In this document: positions 35,212 through 47,000 of the stretch, piece after piece
How positions within the stretch are numbered: the stretch's first letter is position 1
Layout of the letters: each line of letters starts with the position of its first letter
Assembly (NCBI GenBank): GCA_033675265.1
Contig: JAUJYZ010000775.1
Span: 304,501-368,500 of the forward strand
Reading direction: 5' to 3'
Origin: Actinostola sp. cb2023
Taxonomy: Eukaryota; Cnidaria; Anthozoa; Actiniaria; Actinostolidae
Length of the DNA: 64,000 bases
Notes under the pieces: model-generated
Told to the model about the DNA's origin: nothing
Databases searched by the model: none
What the model saw: the letters and a program-made list of their open reading frames with translations, nothing else
Made by a program: the position numbers and the translations under genes

Positions 35212-35740
35212 TTACACTAGTAGTTCAAAGCGGAAATCTATAACACCTTGAAAAAGAGTACTTTTACTGACGTTTCGAGCCTTAACCTTAACTATTATCA
35301 AATTACTGTACTGCTTAGAACTGCTACGCATTATGATTAATAACGGTTAGTTCAATGAGAACACACGTCAAGTTACGAATACAGTACTTAGCACTACATG
35401 CACTGCCTGTTCGATGTTGAGTGTGATATTAATTATAAGCCTTTTATTAGTACGATACTTGTATTTCAAGTCATATGAACATTAGTGTAAGTACGTTTGG
35501 ACTTGGTTGTTGTAGAGTTTGCAATGCTCTCAAATAGAACTGTTTGTTAGCCTAATTAGCATATGAAAACGTTAATATGTATAAACACCGGTCTAAAAAT
35601 ATACATGCTGTTCTCTGATTGGCCACATTCCTCTCGTCGGGTCTGAGCAGGATATTGATAATATGCATCGATGACTTGTTTACATTAGATATTAATTTAG
35701 CCTAATTCAAATAATTTAGCAAGTTTGTAGAATGAAACTT

Positions 35741-36003
35741 TAGAGTAATTGCAATAGAGTGATTCCAATAAACCTGGGCACTACTAATTAGCTGTCAGTG
35801 TTTATTAGATGCAAAGAAACAAAAGAAAAGAAAAGAGTGAGTGTCTAATAGTGTGTATTGGTGTAGTTAGTAATGCCCACGTTTATTGGAATCACTCTAA
35901 TAAACACAAAAGATCGAACTGACAATGCCAGGATATACGGTCTAGTAGAGTCTATTTAATAGTCTACTAACTGTTTCACGGGTTTATTGCAATCACTCTA
36001 ACA
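35741..36003. mobile_element. MITE nested within a related MITE (Tc1/mariner-like)
   Basis: The inner element 35756-35898 is the second copy of the AGAGTGATTCCAATAAACCT family (first copy at 12993-13145). It sits at a TA inside an outer element whose ends are TTAGAGTAATTGCAATA (35741) and TTTATTGCAATCACTCTAA (to about 36003). The two sets of ends differ at few positions, so one family member inserted into another. Confidence 0.78.
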
Positions 36004-36979
36004 CCGTGCCGTATTAAAAACACGTTATTAGATTACAAACTAAAACCGTGCAACATAAATAGTACTATTTAGTACTAAATAGTGATATTTCTATTGTTTT
36101 CTATCAGAAGTACATAACTATATGTACATAACTTAGTGTCTGTACCCCAGGGGGAGGGGGTACTCAGGGGTACCAGTGACGGGGAGGTGCGAATACCTTT
36201 TTGGGGTTTGAAATTCGTGGCTTGCGACTTTTCTTAGGTTAGCAATTTTCTGGTGGACTTTTTTTGATATAAAGATTTTGGCAAGGACTTTTTTGGGGGT
36301 TGATGAAAATGATATCCTAGCGTTCTCGATTTTATGTGGAGAGAAAATGGACTTTTTGGGGTTGCGTTCTGGGCAGTTGGGTTAAAATGTTTGGCCTCAT
36401 TCGCACCTCCCCGTCCACGAGGAGCTTTGCCCAAGAAAGGTTTCAAATTTCTGTCTTTGAAAGTCAGAAGTTGCACAGCAGGAGGACCTATTCCCTTTGT
36501 ATAAAAAAAACACTGAACTATTAGCGGATTATAACGCATTGATTAGATATCTGAAATCCTTCTGTCAACAGTGTTATTGAATAAACTGATCAAACGACTG
36601 TAGCGTATGTGCATTTTCATTTAACACCGGTCCACAGGCACTGATTTGCTTATGGTTTTGAAATTACTCAGTGTGCCGTGAGGGCCGGTCTGAACCTAAT
36701 TTCGGTAGAACCAATTTTAAAAGTATTAAAAAGAACAATAAATTGAAAACCGGTCAGTATAAAGCAAGACCTCGCTTGCGTGCATATGTACCTGTCTTAT
36801 GTCAAATGTACAAGTCTGTACGGAGTTGCCAGGCAGCGTCAGTTGCTATATTTTTATTGGTTATCGGTTGTGAGTTTGATTGGCATTTAGTAAAGTAATA
36901 GCTAACATGATATATAGTTGTTTGTTTCTTCGCTTGTCCGCGCGAAATTCAAAGATCTATTCGTGCAGTACCGTCGTAG

Positions 36980-38484
36980 CACAGGCAAACCACAGTGATA
37001 AAGTGACATTTGCACTAAAAGATACCGAATAAAACGTGTTTTAATACATTTTAGCCCGAGTAAATGCACCATTGTTCCCCACCCTCCCTCACTGAGTCGG
37101 AATAGGTTAACCGGAGGACGTATATTATTACAAGGTAGGCAACTTTCAGGATTCCTGTGGTGAATCTCAAAACAAATCTGCTAAAATATATATCAAATCT
37201 TGTGAAAACTCATCCCTAAATCCGTCCAGTTACTAAAATACCTTCAATCTATCATGTCTGCTCAATTGTTTGGTTGTATTTTGAAGAAAATGCTGGTTTT
37301 GGGTCCAAGGACGCAAAAAAACAGCTTTCGTACTATGTGCCGACAGTTAGGCTTCGACCAGCGCAGTCCTGGGGACGAAAATGTGGAGCAAAAATAACCC
37401 GCGTATCCCTTCCCTTGTATTCCTTTACTCACCTGATCAAATGGACAAACGCAACCCTACATAGGCAAACATTCGACTTCCGCTTTCGTAATATTTAAAT
37501 ATTCATCGCGTGTGAATTCTTTGACGCATGCAAGTTTTGCAAGACGGAATAATACAATACACTGCACAATAATTACAAGCAAAAATTAAACTACAACATA
37601 TAGATGAATGACAGTAACATTTTTGAATGTTATTCTTAACTTTCACTTCTCAGTTGAATTTCGTCCCAGATTGTTATCTACAATGCACATGTTGCAGAGC
37701 TTGCTATTTATATTACTGTTATTCTAATGTCAAATAAGTCCGCAAATAAGCGTTATTCATTTCGAATAATCAGTGGGAAGGCAAACGAAATATTTGCATT
37801 GAATTATACAAATTACAAAACACCTTGTACTTTCTTCATAATTTCAGTAGACTATAAGACTTATAACGAACGAAACCCAAGCTTTCTTGTAATTATTGTA
37901 CAGTGTATTGTATTATTCCGTCTTACAAAACTTGCATGCGTCAAGAATTCACACGCGATGAATATTTAAAAGTTACGAAAGCGGAAGTCGAATGTTTGCC
38001 TATGTAGGGTTGCGTTTGTCCATTTGATCAGGTGAGTAAAGGAATACAAGGGAAGGGATACGCGGGTTATTTTTGCTCCACATTTTCGTCCCCAGGACTG
38101 CGCTGGTCGAAGCCTAACTGTCGGCACATAGTACGAAAGCTGTTTTTTTGCGTCCTTGGACCCAAAACCAGCATTTTCTTCAAAATACAACCAAACAATT
38201 GAGCTGACATGATAGATTGAAGGTATTTTAGTAACTGGACGGATTTAGGGATGAGTTTTCACAAGATTTGATATATATTTTAGCAGATTTGTTTTGAGAT
38301 TCACCACAGGAATCCTGAAAGTTGCCTACCTTGTAATAATATACGTCCTCCGGTTGACCTATTCCGACTCAGTGAGGGAGGGTGGGGAACAATGGTGCAT
38401 TTACTCGGGCTAAAATGTATTAAAACACGTTTTATTCGGTATTTTTTAGTGCAAATGTCACTTTATCACTGTGGTTTGCCTGTG
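36980..38484. mobile_element. 1,505-bp foldback transposon with ~600-bp arms
   Basis: Arms 36980-37579 and 37887-38484 are inverted copies with only a few differences. The same 74-codon frame occurs in each arm (37274-37498 forward, 37966-38190 reverse), differing at the last residue. The loop is about 307 bp. The element starts CACAGGCAAACCACAGTG and is bordered by the direct repeat GTCGTAG (36973-36979, 38485-38491), or GTCGTAGC if the terminal C is counted. An 8-bp duplication would suit a hAT-type element; that assignment is inference. Confidence 0.88.
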
Positions 38485-39084
38485 GTCGTAGCATGTGCAT
38501 TTTATGATGCGGATTTTATACAACTGAGCCGGAATACAAGCCGAACACTGAGAAAGATGTGACAAGCCCAAATGAGGTATACATGTCTAGGTCAGGTAAG
38601 TATGGTGCAATATCAGACATCGAAGAAGGTATAAATAGATCAACAGTAAGCTCCACAAAAACCCTACGAAACTGCATGCTAAAGCGGTGGTAAGCCGAAT
38701 TTCCACCGAGATCTGTGGTATGACCCAAAACGTTCATGAATTCAACTTTTTCTGAGCGTTTTAAATAAGAAATACAAGGCTTTATTGACAAAAATGGCGC
38801 CAAATTAAATGTCCTTGTAAATGGTTCGATCGTGGAAGAGCTGGAAAGAAGACGTGTATACGTCTCCACTCCATTTTGACTTTCTGCGATTGAGGGATTC
38901 AGTTTAACATGGCTTTGTTCTACTGAAGGATTCGACAGTATTGGAAAACTCATAAATTCCGGCGTTCGTCTTCAGTTAATGCAATAAGTAACATTAATTC
39001 GCTGCTAATCAAATATGTAATATATAATCAAACAATGTTGATAACACAAGCTCTCATATGTGTATCTTGTCATTCTTCCATATC

Positions 39085-39475
39085 CCAACTGCTTTTAAGG
39101 TGACACGCCCGAAAGCAGAGCAACAGAAGTTACTAGGTGAATCGCCCGTAAATCTGTTCTTGGGATGTATTTTCCTCTCTGTAACTACTAAGTAAACATA
39201 ATAGTCATATCTTGCTTTATTCTACTTGATATTCCAACTGCTTTTAAGGCGACTCGCCCGAAAGCAGAGCAACAGAATTTACTAGGTAAATCGCCCGTAA
39301 ATCTGTTCTTGGGATGTATTTTCCTCTCTGTAACTACTAAGTAAACATAACAGTCATATCTTGCTTTATTCTACTTTATATTCCAACTGCTTTTAAGGCG
39401 ACTCGCCCGAAAGCAGAGCAACAGAAGTTACTAGGTGAATCGCCCGTAAATCTGTTCTTGGGATATTTTTCCTCT
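39085..39475. repeat. ~148-bp tandem repeat, 2.7 copies
   Basis: Unit begins TTCCAACTGCTTTTAAGGCG and includes a small hairpin (CTGCTTT/AAAGCAG). Confidence 0.92.
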
Positions 39476-39742
39476 AGCTCTATGCTAATGTTTTGATATA
39501 AATAATAGTATTTGTATTCGAAATGCGGTACACTACGATCGCTGGACGGAAGCGATCAAATTGTAGTTGACTGATTATTTCCAGATAAATCCAACACACC
39601 TACATGTAAGTTAATTAACGTTCACAACCATGCATTATCACCATTTTAGAGAGTTGGTGATTGAATTAAAGGATCCCACTGCGAAAATCTTTCTTGGGCA
39701 AAGCTCCTCGTGCTGATACCCCTGAGTACCCCCCCTGGGGTC

Positions 39743-40809
39743 TGTACTCTATATAGACACGAATTGTGAAATAACTAACTTAAATTTATAAAACACCCTG
39801 TTCGAAAAAAAGACAAATAATAATAGTAATAATAATAATAATAACAGTTGGTAAGAAGGATGTAAACTTCAAATATCCCGAAGTTTTTCATCATCGACTG
39901 GGATATATAAACTCCAGAACTAACGAAAGATAGTACTAAGAACAGAAGATTGTATGGAGATTTAGCAGAGGGAGGAGAGGGGGATCAACTTGGTTTGGTA
40001 CTCGGGTATGAAGACAATATGGAGATAAATAGTGTGGTGATGCTAGCGGATAGAGCGTGTGTGTTGACGAAACGCATAAAATGGCAAAGGTCACACACGC
40101 AAGAACACGAAAGTTTTTTTTGTATATTTTAGGAGCGGAATATAGCCTGAAGGCATATGAACGACAAGTTGCCGCGGAGACGTAGAGGCCGATGCTTGAA
40201 ACAAGGAAGATTGGAAAATACATAAAGAGGGATACATCTATATCGTTGAACTGTGAACACTAAAAGAGGCCCCTGAAGGGGTAAAATGAGAACTAGGATC
40301 CGCATTACTGTTGTACGCACTGTAACAGAGTACCGAAGTGTGACGTCACGAAAAAAATAAATTTCGCTTTATCAACTTTCGATCCCCGATTTCGAAAGAA
40401 CATCAATAAAGAAGCGGCTTACATGCCAAATTTGAGAGCAATCGGTTAAATAGCGGTTGAGATTGAGTAATTTCACGCACTAAGCGATCACATTCCTGGC
40501 CAAAATATGTCAAATAAGGAGGGAATATATAAAATAGGGTGATCCACGATACTGGGATTTTCTTGAATTCATGTCAATGGGACTTTTGAAAAAATGGACT
40601 GGGCAATGGGACCCTCCTAAGAATATACGAGAATATAATGTTTAAAGTGTTTTTTTTTAAACAAACCATTCAAATGTCATGCATAGATTATGTAGCAGTC
40701 GTAAGCTGAAGAGAAAACAGTTCATATGAAATTGTGGCATTTCTGAGTTTTCTTTTTATTCAGTTCATTTGCATGTAGACATCGTAGAAATACGACCACT
40801 GCTTTGTTA
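39743..40809. other. Intergenic, no gene recognised
   Basis: Contains a short (AAT)n at 39818-39842 and otherwise unique-looking sequence. Small frames at 39936-40320 show no motifs. Confidence 0.5.
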
Positions 40810-41131
40810 TCCGGGGGTAACGGGGGGTGGGGTATAATCCCGGAAATTTAGGATAGGGGTGTGCCCCCGGGATGTCGAAACCCTGACCCTAGTTAAGGAT
40901 GAATTTAAGGAAAAAGTTAATAGTATTCCTTTGGAATTCGCTAATATCAGAAGTGCATACGCTGGCTGTCACGCTAAGCTGATTTTTTAAACAAAATAAA
41001 AAAGGGGAACCCAAATTAAAGATCGAATATTTTATTTTATGGTGAAAAAGCGAAATATGGTACCCAATTTAAGGATCTGGAGGTTCAAAAACCAGACCCT
41101 ATTTGGGGGCACATACCTATATAGCCCCCCA
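40810..41131. mobile_element. Second copy of the G-rich-ended element (inverted relative to 7 kb)
   Basis: Starts GGGGTATAATCCCGGAAATT and ends near TATATAGCCCCCCA. Homologous, in reverse orientation, to 7068-7450 throughout its length. Confidence 0.82.
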
Positions 41132-41339
41132 CGGATTTGTTATCTTCGAACAGAAGCTATGTAGTCTTTCGCTTTTCTTTTTAATGGCAAACATTAAAAA
41201 GTTTATTAAACGGAATAACGTTGACCGTGATTGAGTATTCACTAATACAAAAATTCCATTCGCTCTTCCAACGGATAAGACTGATGCAGTTATCCAATAC
41301 ATTTTATCCGTTAGAAATGATTTATCCGGTGGATGAGGA

Positions 41340-41960
41340 TAGTCCAATAGGCACACGATGCGAGTCAACTCGACTAGTGTTTGAGTCGAGTTGACCCATC
41401 TGCTTAATATTAATGAGTATGCAAATGACATGCATATAAACTAAAAGCAAGCACTTATAGTGTATGTGGTCTGTTGACATGGGAGCTGGAGGCCATGAAG
41501 CGAGTCGATCCGACTCAAATCGAGTCGATTCGTGAAGCCCTTAGTCGGGTTGACTCGTCTGCTTTATATTCATAAGGATGTAAATTGAAAGCAAGCACTT
41601 ACAGTGTCTGTGGTGTGTTGACATGGGAGCTAGGGCTCACGAAGCGAGTCGATCCGACTCAACTCGAGTCGACTCGTGAAGCCCTTAGTCGGGTTGACTC
41701 GTCTGCTTAATATTCATATGGATGTAAATTGAAAGCAAGCACTTACAGTGTCTGTGGTGTGTTGATATGGGAGCTAGGGCTCACGAAGCGAGTCGATCCG
41801 ACTCAACTCGAGTCGACTCGTGAAGTCCTCTGTCGGGTTGACTCGTCTGCTCAATATTCATAAGGATGTAAATTGAAAGCAAGCACTTACAGTGTCTGTG
41901 GTGTGTTGACATGGGAGCTGGGAGGCACTAAGCGAGTCGAGTTGACTCGAGTCGACTCAA
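41340..41960. repeat. ~144-bp tandem repeat rich in GAGTCGA/TCGACTC palindromes
   Basis: About four copies. Each holds a dense cluster of GAGTCGA and its complement (for example ACTCGAGTCGACTCG) plus the phrase GCACTTACAGTGTCTGTGG. Each copy can fold on itself and pair with its neighbours. Confidence 0.9.
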
Positions 41961-42154
41961 CTCGTCAAACCGGAAATAATCTCCTGTCCGCTAGTCACTT
42001 CGTGAATAATAATGACTAGGAAACACAAACCGGAAACAAAATGATCTGGGTACTAAAAATATGTTGTAAACAAAATAGTAATGGCTTCCCGCAGTAAGTA
42101 ACAAAACTGTTTATTGATCATGACAAATGGAAATACTTGAAAGTATTCTCTCCC

Positions 42155-42690
42155 CTACTAGTAACATGGTTATAAATGTATTACTAAGTAACTATAAAAC
42201 TCATAACCCAGCTCTGTAGTGAGTACATGTATTTATAAGGCTTATTGCCTGGCTTGTCGGTATTCGACTCTAACTTCTATAAACTTTGTCTCTTTTTCTA
42301 GTTGACTATACGATATTTAGTAGTAACATGGTTATAAATGTATTAATAAGTAACTATAAAACTCATAACCCAACTCTGTAGTGGGTACATGTATTTATAA
42401 GGCTTATTGCCTGGCTTGTCAGTATTCGACTCTAACTTCTATAAACTTTGTCTCTTTTACTAGTTGACTATACGATATTTAGTAGTAACATGGTTATAAA
42501 TGTATTACTAAGTAACTATAAAACTCATAACCCAACTCTGTAGTGGGTAAAGTAACAATAAAACTCATAACCCAGCTCTGTAGTGGGTACATGTATTTAT
42601 AAGGCTTATTGCCTGGCTTGTCAGTACTCGACTCTAACTTCTATAAACCTTGTCTCTTTTTCTAGTTGACTATACGATATTTAGTAGTAA
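42155..42690. repeat. ~162-bp tandem repeat, just over 3 copies
   Basis: Unit begins TAGTAACATGGTTATAAATG and includes GGCTTATTGCCTGGCTTGTC; there is an internal partial duplication in the third copy (42545-42590). Confidence 0.92.
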
Positions 42691-43495
42691 GATTGTTTAT
42701 AGTCTTTTTGGTTGAAGAATATTTCTGTTGTTCCCTACTGTACTCTCCCACTTGCCTTCCTTGCTTGATGACACCGCTGACCAGTGGTATTGCTGGAAAG
42801 AAATCACAAAATCAATCGTGTTGGTTTGCTGTAGGAGTAACGGTTTCCCTTTTTATCTCTAATGGAGATTATTTACAGGCGTTTTCCTTACCCAGAACTG
42901 TACCCACGGTTACAAATATATGTTTTGCTTTAAAAACAAAAACGCGTCAGAGAATATGGCCAGTTCTTTAACGAAGTTCAACGATAATGTCCTCGACCCA
43001 GAATTATTTTTCTCTTGTTTCTTCAGACTGCGCGATAAATGAAAGTGGGTTCAGTTCTGAGTTCTGAGCCTCTTCCCTTGTATCGTGACCGGTGAAGATG
43101 TTCATTGTCGTCAAAACATTGCACTGGGCTTGCATCAAACGACTGGAGTCGTTTACCTCGTAGGAAGAGAAAGGTCGCTCTGCCACCATGCAGGGTGAGA
43201 GTCGCTTTGTAATAAACAGAAAAGAAACTCGAAAACTCTTTCAGCTCGAAGAAAGAAAACTAAAATAGACCGATTTCATACCAAGGAAAGACTGATATGA
43301 TCTTTTAAACTCTTTTATGTTTTGATTGACGGAAACCCAATGCAATGTTTTGGGAAAGCGCTTGTGATACGTGTGCTAAACACTTGGTTTTAAACAGCAA
43401 CTCTCGTACATTTTAATATGCATGTTAAAGAATATGAACTACTAAAAGAAAAAAGAAAGAGAATATGAACCACTTTGGATAAGCATAGCAGATTT
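42691..43495. other. Region 3' of the sacsin-like gene, no gene recognised
   Basis: Short frames at 42666-42971 (+) and 43004-43189 (-) lack recognisable motifs. A GCCACCATGC context at 43181-43190 opens only a 27-codon frame. A 3' UTR of the sacsin-like gene may extend in here. Confidence 0.45.
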
Positions 43496-43720
43496 CAGGA
43501 GCGTATCTAGGGGAGGGGTGCAGGGGGTGCGCACCTCCCTGCATGAGCTGATTTCTACTGCGTTATTGGTGCTCGAGTTTGTGCACGTCCTGATCATAAA
43601 TGGTGCACCACCTCCTAAAAGATGGTGCACCCCCTCCTAAAAGATGGTGCACCCCCTCCTAAAAGATGGTGCACCCCCTCCTAAAAGATAGTGCACCCCT
43701 GGATCCTGGATCCGCCCCTG
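43496..43720. mobile_element. hAT-type MITE with 23-bp internal repeats
   Basis: Ends are CAGGAGCGTATCTAGGGG and, complemented, CAGGGGCGGATCCAGG, the latter a terminal sequence widely seen in hAT-family elements. Inside are four copies of CTCCTAAAAGATGGTGCACC plus CCC. No clear target duplication was found. Confidence 0.72.
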
Positions 43721-43801
43721 GGTTAACTAAATCTGATCGCATGTTTTGTTAGTAGTTAGGCTTTTCATGCCATGTTGATCTATTCAAAGGCTTACCTTCA
43801 C

Positions 43802-44080
43802 TCATAGAAACTTGGCTTTCACTACGTTGAGGATTTCTCTTGCAAGTTTTAAAGCTTTTGTCGCCTTGTCTCTTGTGTAAATATCGTGGGGAATGTTGGG
43901 ATACTGAACCCGGTCTGGATAGCGCATGCGTGTAGAATCTCCAAGAAGACATTCCATACAGTAGGCTAACGATATAAGCTCAGAGTTGTCGAGACTGGAA
44001 GCGATTGCTGATAGACTATGAGTACTGCTCTTGTCTGCATCTCGGGAATATTGTGCAGCCTTGAGGGCTTTTTCTGCAGA
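43802..44080 (-). CDS. Terminal exon: second half of the HEPN domain
   Basis: After the acceptor TGTTTAG, 92 codons encode SAEKALKAAQYSRDADKSS, an acidic helix, then MRYPDRVQYPNIPHDIYT and a last helix KALKLAREILNVVKAKFL before TGA. The RYPD...P..Y....A..AL..A..IL pattern is the C-terminal part of HEPN, a nucleotide-binding or dimerising domain at the sacsin C-terminus. The previous exon ends in EATRWYRQATKDLNAA...YEWACFKCHQ, the first HEPN helices. The domain lies across a 697-bp intron. Confidence 0.9.
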   Translation of the reverse strand, partial: SAEKALKAAQYSRDADKSSTHSLSAIASSLDNSELISLAYCMECLLGDSTRMRYPDRVQYPNIPHDIYTRDKATKALKLAREILNVVKAKFL

Positions 44081-47000
44081 CTAAACACAGGAGATGAAAA
44101 TTGTAATAAGTAAGCGAGACTCGTACCCTGTTTTGCTAGGAACGCCTTGGGACGTTTTCCACGCTGTGTGTATAAGCATCTATTAACGATCTCGAAGTTA
44201 AAAGGTTTTAAAGACCATTAATAGATGCTTACATATGACATCATATATATTATAATTTGATTTGTCTTCTGCAAAATAATCAAAGTGAATTCAAATTTGT
44301 TTAATTTTAATTTTTCGAAACTTTGTTGTGTTAGAGACTGTACTTATGTACAACGATAGCATGCAGTGATTGGTATAAAACCTGAATTTTGGTTATATTT
44401 ATAATAGAAAATAACTATTAATGATAATGAAATATGATGATGATAATTATTATTACTATTATGACGATTATGATGACGATTTTAATTACGGATAGAAATA
44501 TCAGTTGGAGAGTTTGTGTTGTAGATCATGATTATATTATTATTATTATTAGGATGTTTCTTAGATAGTTATGTTCTATTTATTGTTGATATTATGCTGC
44601 ATGCTTACGAGCTATTCTGTTTTCTTTAATATTTTTTAGTTATTTATAAACACATTGCAATTGAGACTGTGCAAAATGCGTTTGAAGAACTACCATGATC
44701 ATGATTACGATGATGATTACTATGATGATGATGAATATAATACGATGACGATTACGATGATGATTACGACGTCTCACCTGATGACACTTGAAGCACGCCC
44801 ATTCATAGGAGGGTCTATTCTCATTGACGTCATTGCTGGCTGCATTGAGATCCTTAGTGGCTTGTCTGTACCATCGTGTTGCTTCTCCAGGTTGAGGATT
44901 ACATCGGTAAGATGATGAGGAACATCCGCCACTAAAGTAAGAAGGACATCCACCACTAAAGTTAGAAGGACATCCGCCACTAAAGTAAGAAGGACATCCA
45001 CCACTAAAGTAAGAAGGACATCCGCCACTAAAGTAAGAAGAACATCCGCCACTAAAGTAAGAGCTTCTCTGGGATCCATGGTCTCGAGCACGACCTGTCC
45101 ATCTTCTGTAGTATCCTCTGTAACTGGAAAAGTTTCCATATCCACCGGAACTTCCTGCTCGTTGTGGATCAACACCAGTTTCCAAGCGCATGATTTCTGC
45201 TTGAATGGATTTGAACACCTCTGTACAGAATTCTTCATTTCCAGGGTTTTTTATCAGGATGCCAAGCGAGGAACAATCTCTTGATGATCTTCTTTCTCTT
45301 TTCTTCAGGAAGACGCCAAGCTTCTTCCAGAGTCTTTCTGACTTGTCGTTTTGCCTCATCAAGGTTATCAGGCTTCATCTCTTGTTCTTCTGCAGTTTCA
45401 GATCCAGTGAAAACTTCAATCTCCAGTCCTTCACTCCCATGTTTGCGGCGAAAAAATTTATACAAATCTACTGCATCAACAACAAGAAGTTCCTTGCCAA
45501 TGTTAATTCTGTATCGTTTCGTAATTGGTGAAGCTTCTTCTCCTGATGGCACTTCTTCTATAATGATTGCATAGATGTACGTTGCAGCGCCATCCTCATC
45601 ACGAAGGCTCGGGTCATCAAGCTCGTAGCCCACGTACTCTCCAGGATAGAAGACTGTAAATAGGTGTACAAGAAGGTGGTGGTCTTCGATGTGAATAAAG
45701 TTCCCAGGCGTTGGAAAACAAGTTGCTTCTGCTTCCAAATGTGTATTATCTTCTCGTATCTTCAAGCTATCGAGTAATGATCTTATTTTGTCAATTGGTG
45801 AAAGTAGCATCATCGGAAGATGAACTAGTGCTTCTCCAAGTAGGTGTCCCGTTATCCGATTAATAATCTCAGCAACCCTTGATGTGAATTCGTTTAAACC
45901 CACCTCCTGTTCAACGTAGATGTTCCATACTTCCTGGTTTCCTTCTTCTGTCTTCTCCTCGAAGCAGGCCACTTCTGCCTCACTTTCTGGTATCGTTGTT
46001 CCTTCGCAAACGAGCCTTGTTCGCAGGCCTGGAACGCTGTATACATGAATGCAACTTAGACTTTTTTGTACGTTTCTCAGAATATCATCATTTGTCTTCA
46101 TGTCACGTTCATCACTAGCGTGTTTTATTAAACGAGTCAACCCAAAACAAAACTCATTCGATGTTAGAATCTGTCTTAACTCCTGAGCGGCACTGGAAAA
46201 GGTTGCAGATTGGCCGTTTTCGACAAGAGTTTCGTGTACAAAAGAAGTCAGCTTGCGAGGTCGGATAGATTCTGGCAACTGGTTTATCAGAGAGTCATCG
46301 TTGTCCACTCTCAGTTCACATTTCTTGAGTTTGACGAAAAGCAATCTTTCAAATCCTTCCAGACGCTCTTTGAAATGAGGTGCATCGTTGTAGAAAATCT
46401 CAGTAGATTTTCGTAAAAATACCAATTTCGTGGAAGGGTCAACTGGATTTCGTTTGACTCCTGGTAGGTAGAGTGACGGGAGGTCCGAGGTATTGTCTCC
46501 ACTATTCTTGTTAATGGACTCAAATAAGCCTTTGGTGGCCTTAAAGGCTTTAGTAGTCTCGTTGGGATCCAATTTGCTGTCCTTGCATTCCATACGAATG
46601 TAATCAAGAACCATGGCATACTGTGCTGGAGTAACTATGCTGGTTGCTCCGAGTTTCTCAAACAATGTACTGTAAGCAGCTAATTTGGGAGGAACTCTGA
46701 ACAAGTATGGGTGGATTTCATCAACTGACATCAATTCTGTAACTATTTGTCTCTGGTCAACAAAGCGTTTACCATCCTCAACTACAATGCAGCGAGTCTT
46801 CTGAAGCCCAGTCGTTATGGCATTTGCGTTGTTTCGGAGGTTGGTCTGTAAGAATTGGTAAATGTGTGTCATCACATCAATCACGACTTGTGAGTCTTGA
46901 AAATGATTGTGGTCATATCTCAGACAGAGTACACGGCAGACGTTTTTACAGTGGTTAACCACCATCTCGACTGTTGGACTTTCAAGGGACTCAAGTCTTC

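Larger units (their letters stand above)
36147..39742. mobile_element. 3.6-kb composite element with G-rich inverted ends
   Basis: The left end ACCCCAGGGGGAGGGGGTAC continuing to TCAGGGGTA is matched, inverted, by the right end near 39712-39742. Farther in, GAGGAGCTTTGCCCAAGAAA (36420-36439) is also matched inverted at about 39685-39710; the left side holds about 240 bp not present on the right. A 1.5-kb palindrome (36980-38484) has inserted inside. A 145-residue minus-strand frame at 38516-38953 lies within it and has no motif I recognise. Confidence 0.7.

Noticed and set aside
37274..38190. Two identical 74-codon frames in opposite orientation
   Set aside because: They are the two arms of the palindrome; no motif, likely chance frames.
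38516..38953. 145-codon minus-strand frame
   Set aside because: Open and Met-initiated, but with no recognisable motif and lying inside a nested transposon; not supported as a gene.
43004..43270. Kozak-like GCCACCATGC with short frame and the opposing 61-codon frame
   Set aside because: Only 27 codons or no motif; insufficient for a gene call.
44640..44777. Arg/His/Ile-rich end of the minus frame after CFKCHQ
   Set aside because: This is intron sequence beyond the CAG|GTGAGA donor; the HEPN domain continues at 44080.
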